Shown: positions 23,175 to 23,389 of the stretch, one piece after another
Layout of the letters: the number at the start of each line of letters is the position of its first letter
How positions within the stretch are numbered: the first letter of the stretch is position 1
NCBI GenBank assembly: GCA_002293475.1
Contig: DBDG01000015.1
Span: 1-23,389 of the forward strand
Origin: Lachnospiraceae bacterium UBA938
GTDB lineage: Bacteria; Bacillota; Clostridia; Lachnospirales; Lachnospiraceae
Direction: 5' to 3'
Length of the DNA: 23,389 bases
Program-made: the position numbers and the translations under genes
The notes under the pieces: generated by a model
Seen by the model: only the letters and a program-made list of their open reading frames with translations
What the model was told of the DNA's origin: nothing
Database searches by the model: none

Positions 23175-23389
23175 ATCGACTTACCCATGCAGCCAGTCGT
23201 AATATTTTTACTGCCTTAGTTGCAATATATTTTAAATAATCTACAATAATACTATTCATAATTACTTCTAATCATTAACTAATAGCTGCATTAGATGCTT
23301 AATATTGAATGAAAAAAGTCGAAATAAATATTAGTACTTTACAAATGTAATAACATAATATATAATAAAAAAAGATAAAAACTAAAATT
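23175..23389. other. AT-rich right edge without genes
   Basis: Very AT-rich sequence. I see no reading frame, RNA gene or repeat that can be supported. Confidence 0.6.

Overview
The window looks like chromosomal DNA of a low-to-medium GC Firmicute, most likely a Lachnospiraceae-type Clostridia. This rests on the Tn916-style recombination genes, strong AGGAGG-type ribosome binding sites, the competence genes and the GerMN lipoprotein. Two regions of clearly different base composition meet near position 14,730-14,840.

Region 1 (left edge to about 14,830) is an AT-rich integrative element. Its right end carries a Tn916-type excisionase and tyrosine integrase, followed by inverted pairs of 12-bp-period repeats and a tandem 10-bp repeat that look like arm and core sites of the attachment region. 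Its left end is not recognisable and may lie outside the window. A strong promoter (197-225) feeds a leader of roughly 425 nt ending in a boxA-like sequence. A long rightward gene series follows: a 649-aa zinc-ribbon protein of unknown role, a small HTH protein, a RepL-like winged-helix protein, a 200-aa protein resembling only the N-terminal part of phage YonO/QDE-1-type RNA polymerases, two small unknowns, and a mini tail module. The tail module holds a gp10-like tail-completion protein, an 1819-aa tape measure protein and two small proteins. Terminator-like hairpins separate many of these genes, which fits processive antitermination. A leftward HEFTH metallopeptidase sits between the tail module and xis/int. 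No capsid, portal, terminase, major tail, baseplate, lysis, relaxase or conjugation gene is visible. The element therefore looks like neither a complete prophage nor an ICE; it is a candidate phage satellite or a reduced prophage.

Region 2 (about 14,840 to 23,175) is the host backbone with higher GC. It encodes a low-molecular-weight tyrosine phosphatase, a YdcZ-type small membrane protein, a ComEA-like SLBB/HhH lipoprotein, an OmpR-family response regulator, its histidine kinase, a two-domain GerMN lipoprotein overlapping the kinase stop codon, ComEC, and a two-OB-fold SSB-like protein ending at a strong terminator. The regulator-kinase-GerMN lipoprotein order recalls MtrA-MtrB-LpqB of Actinobacteria, here placed between DNA-uptake genes. 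The last 215 bases are AT-rich with no gene seen.
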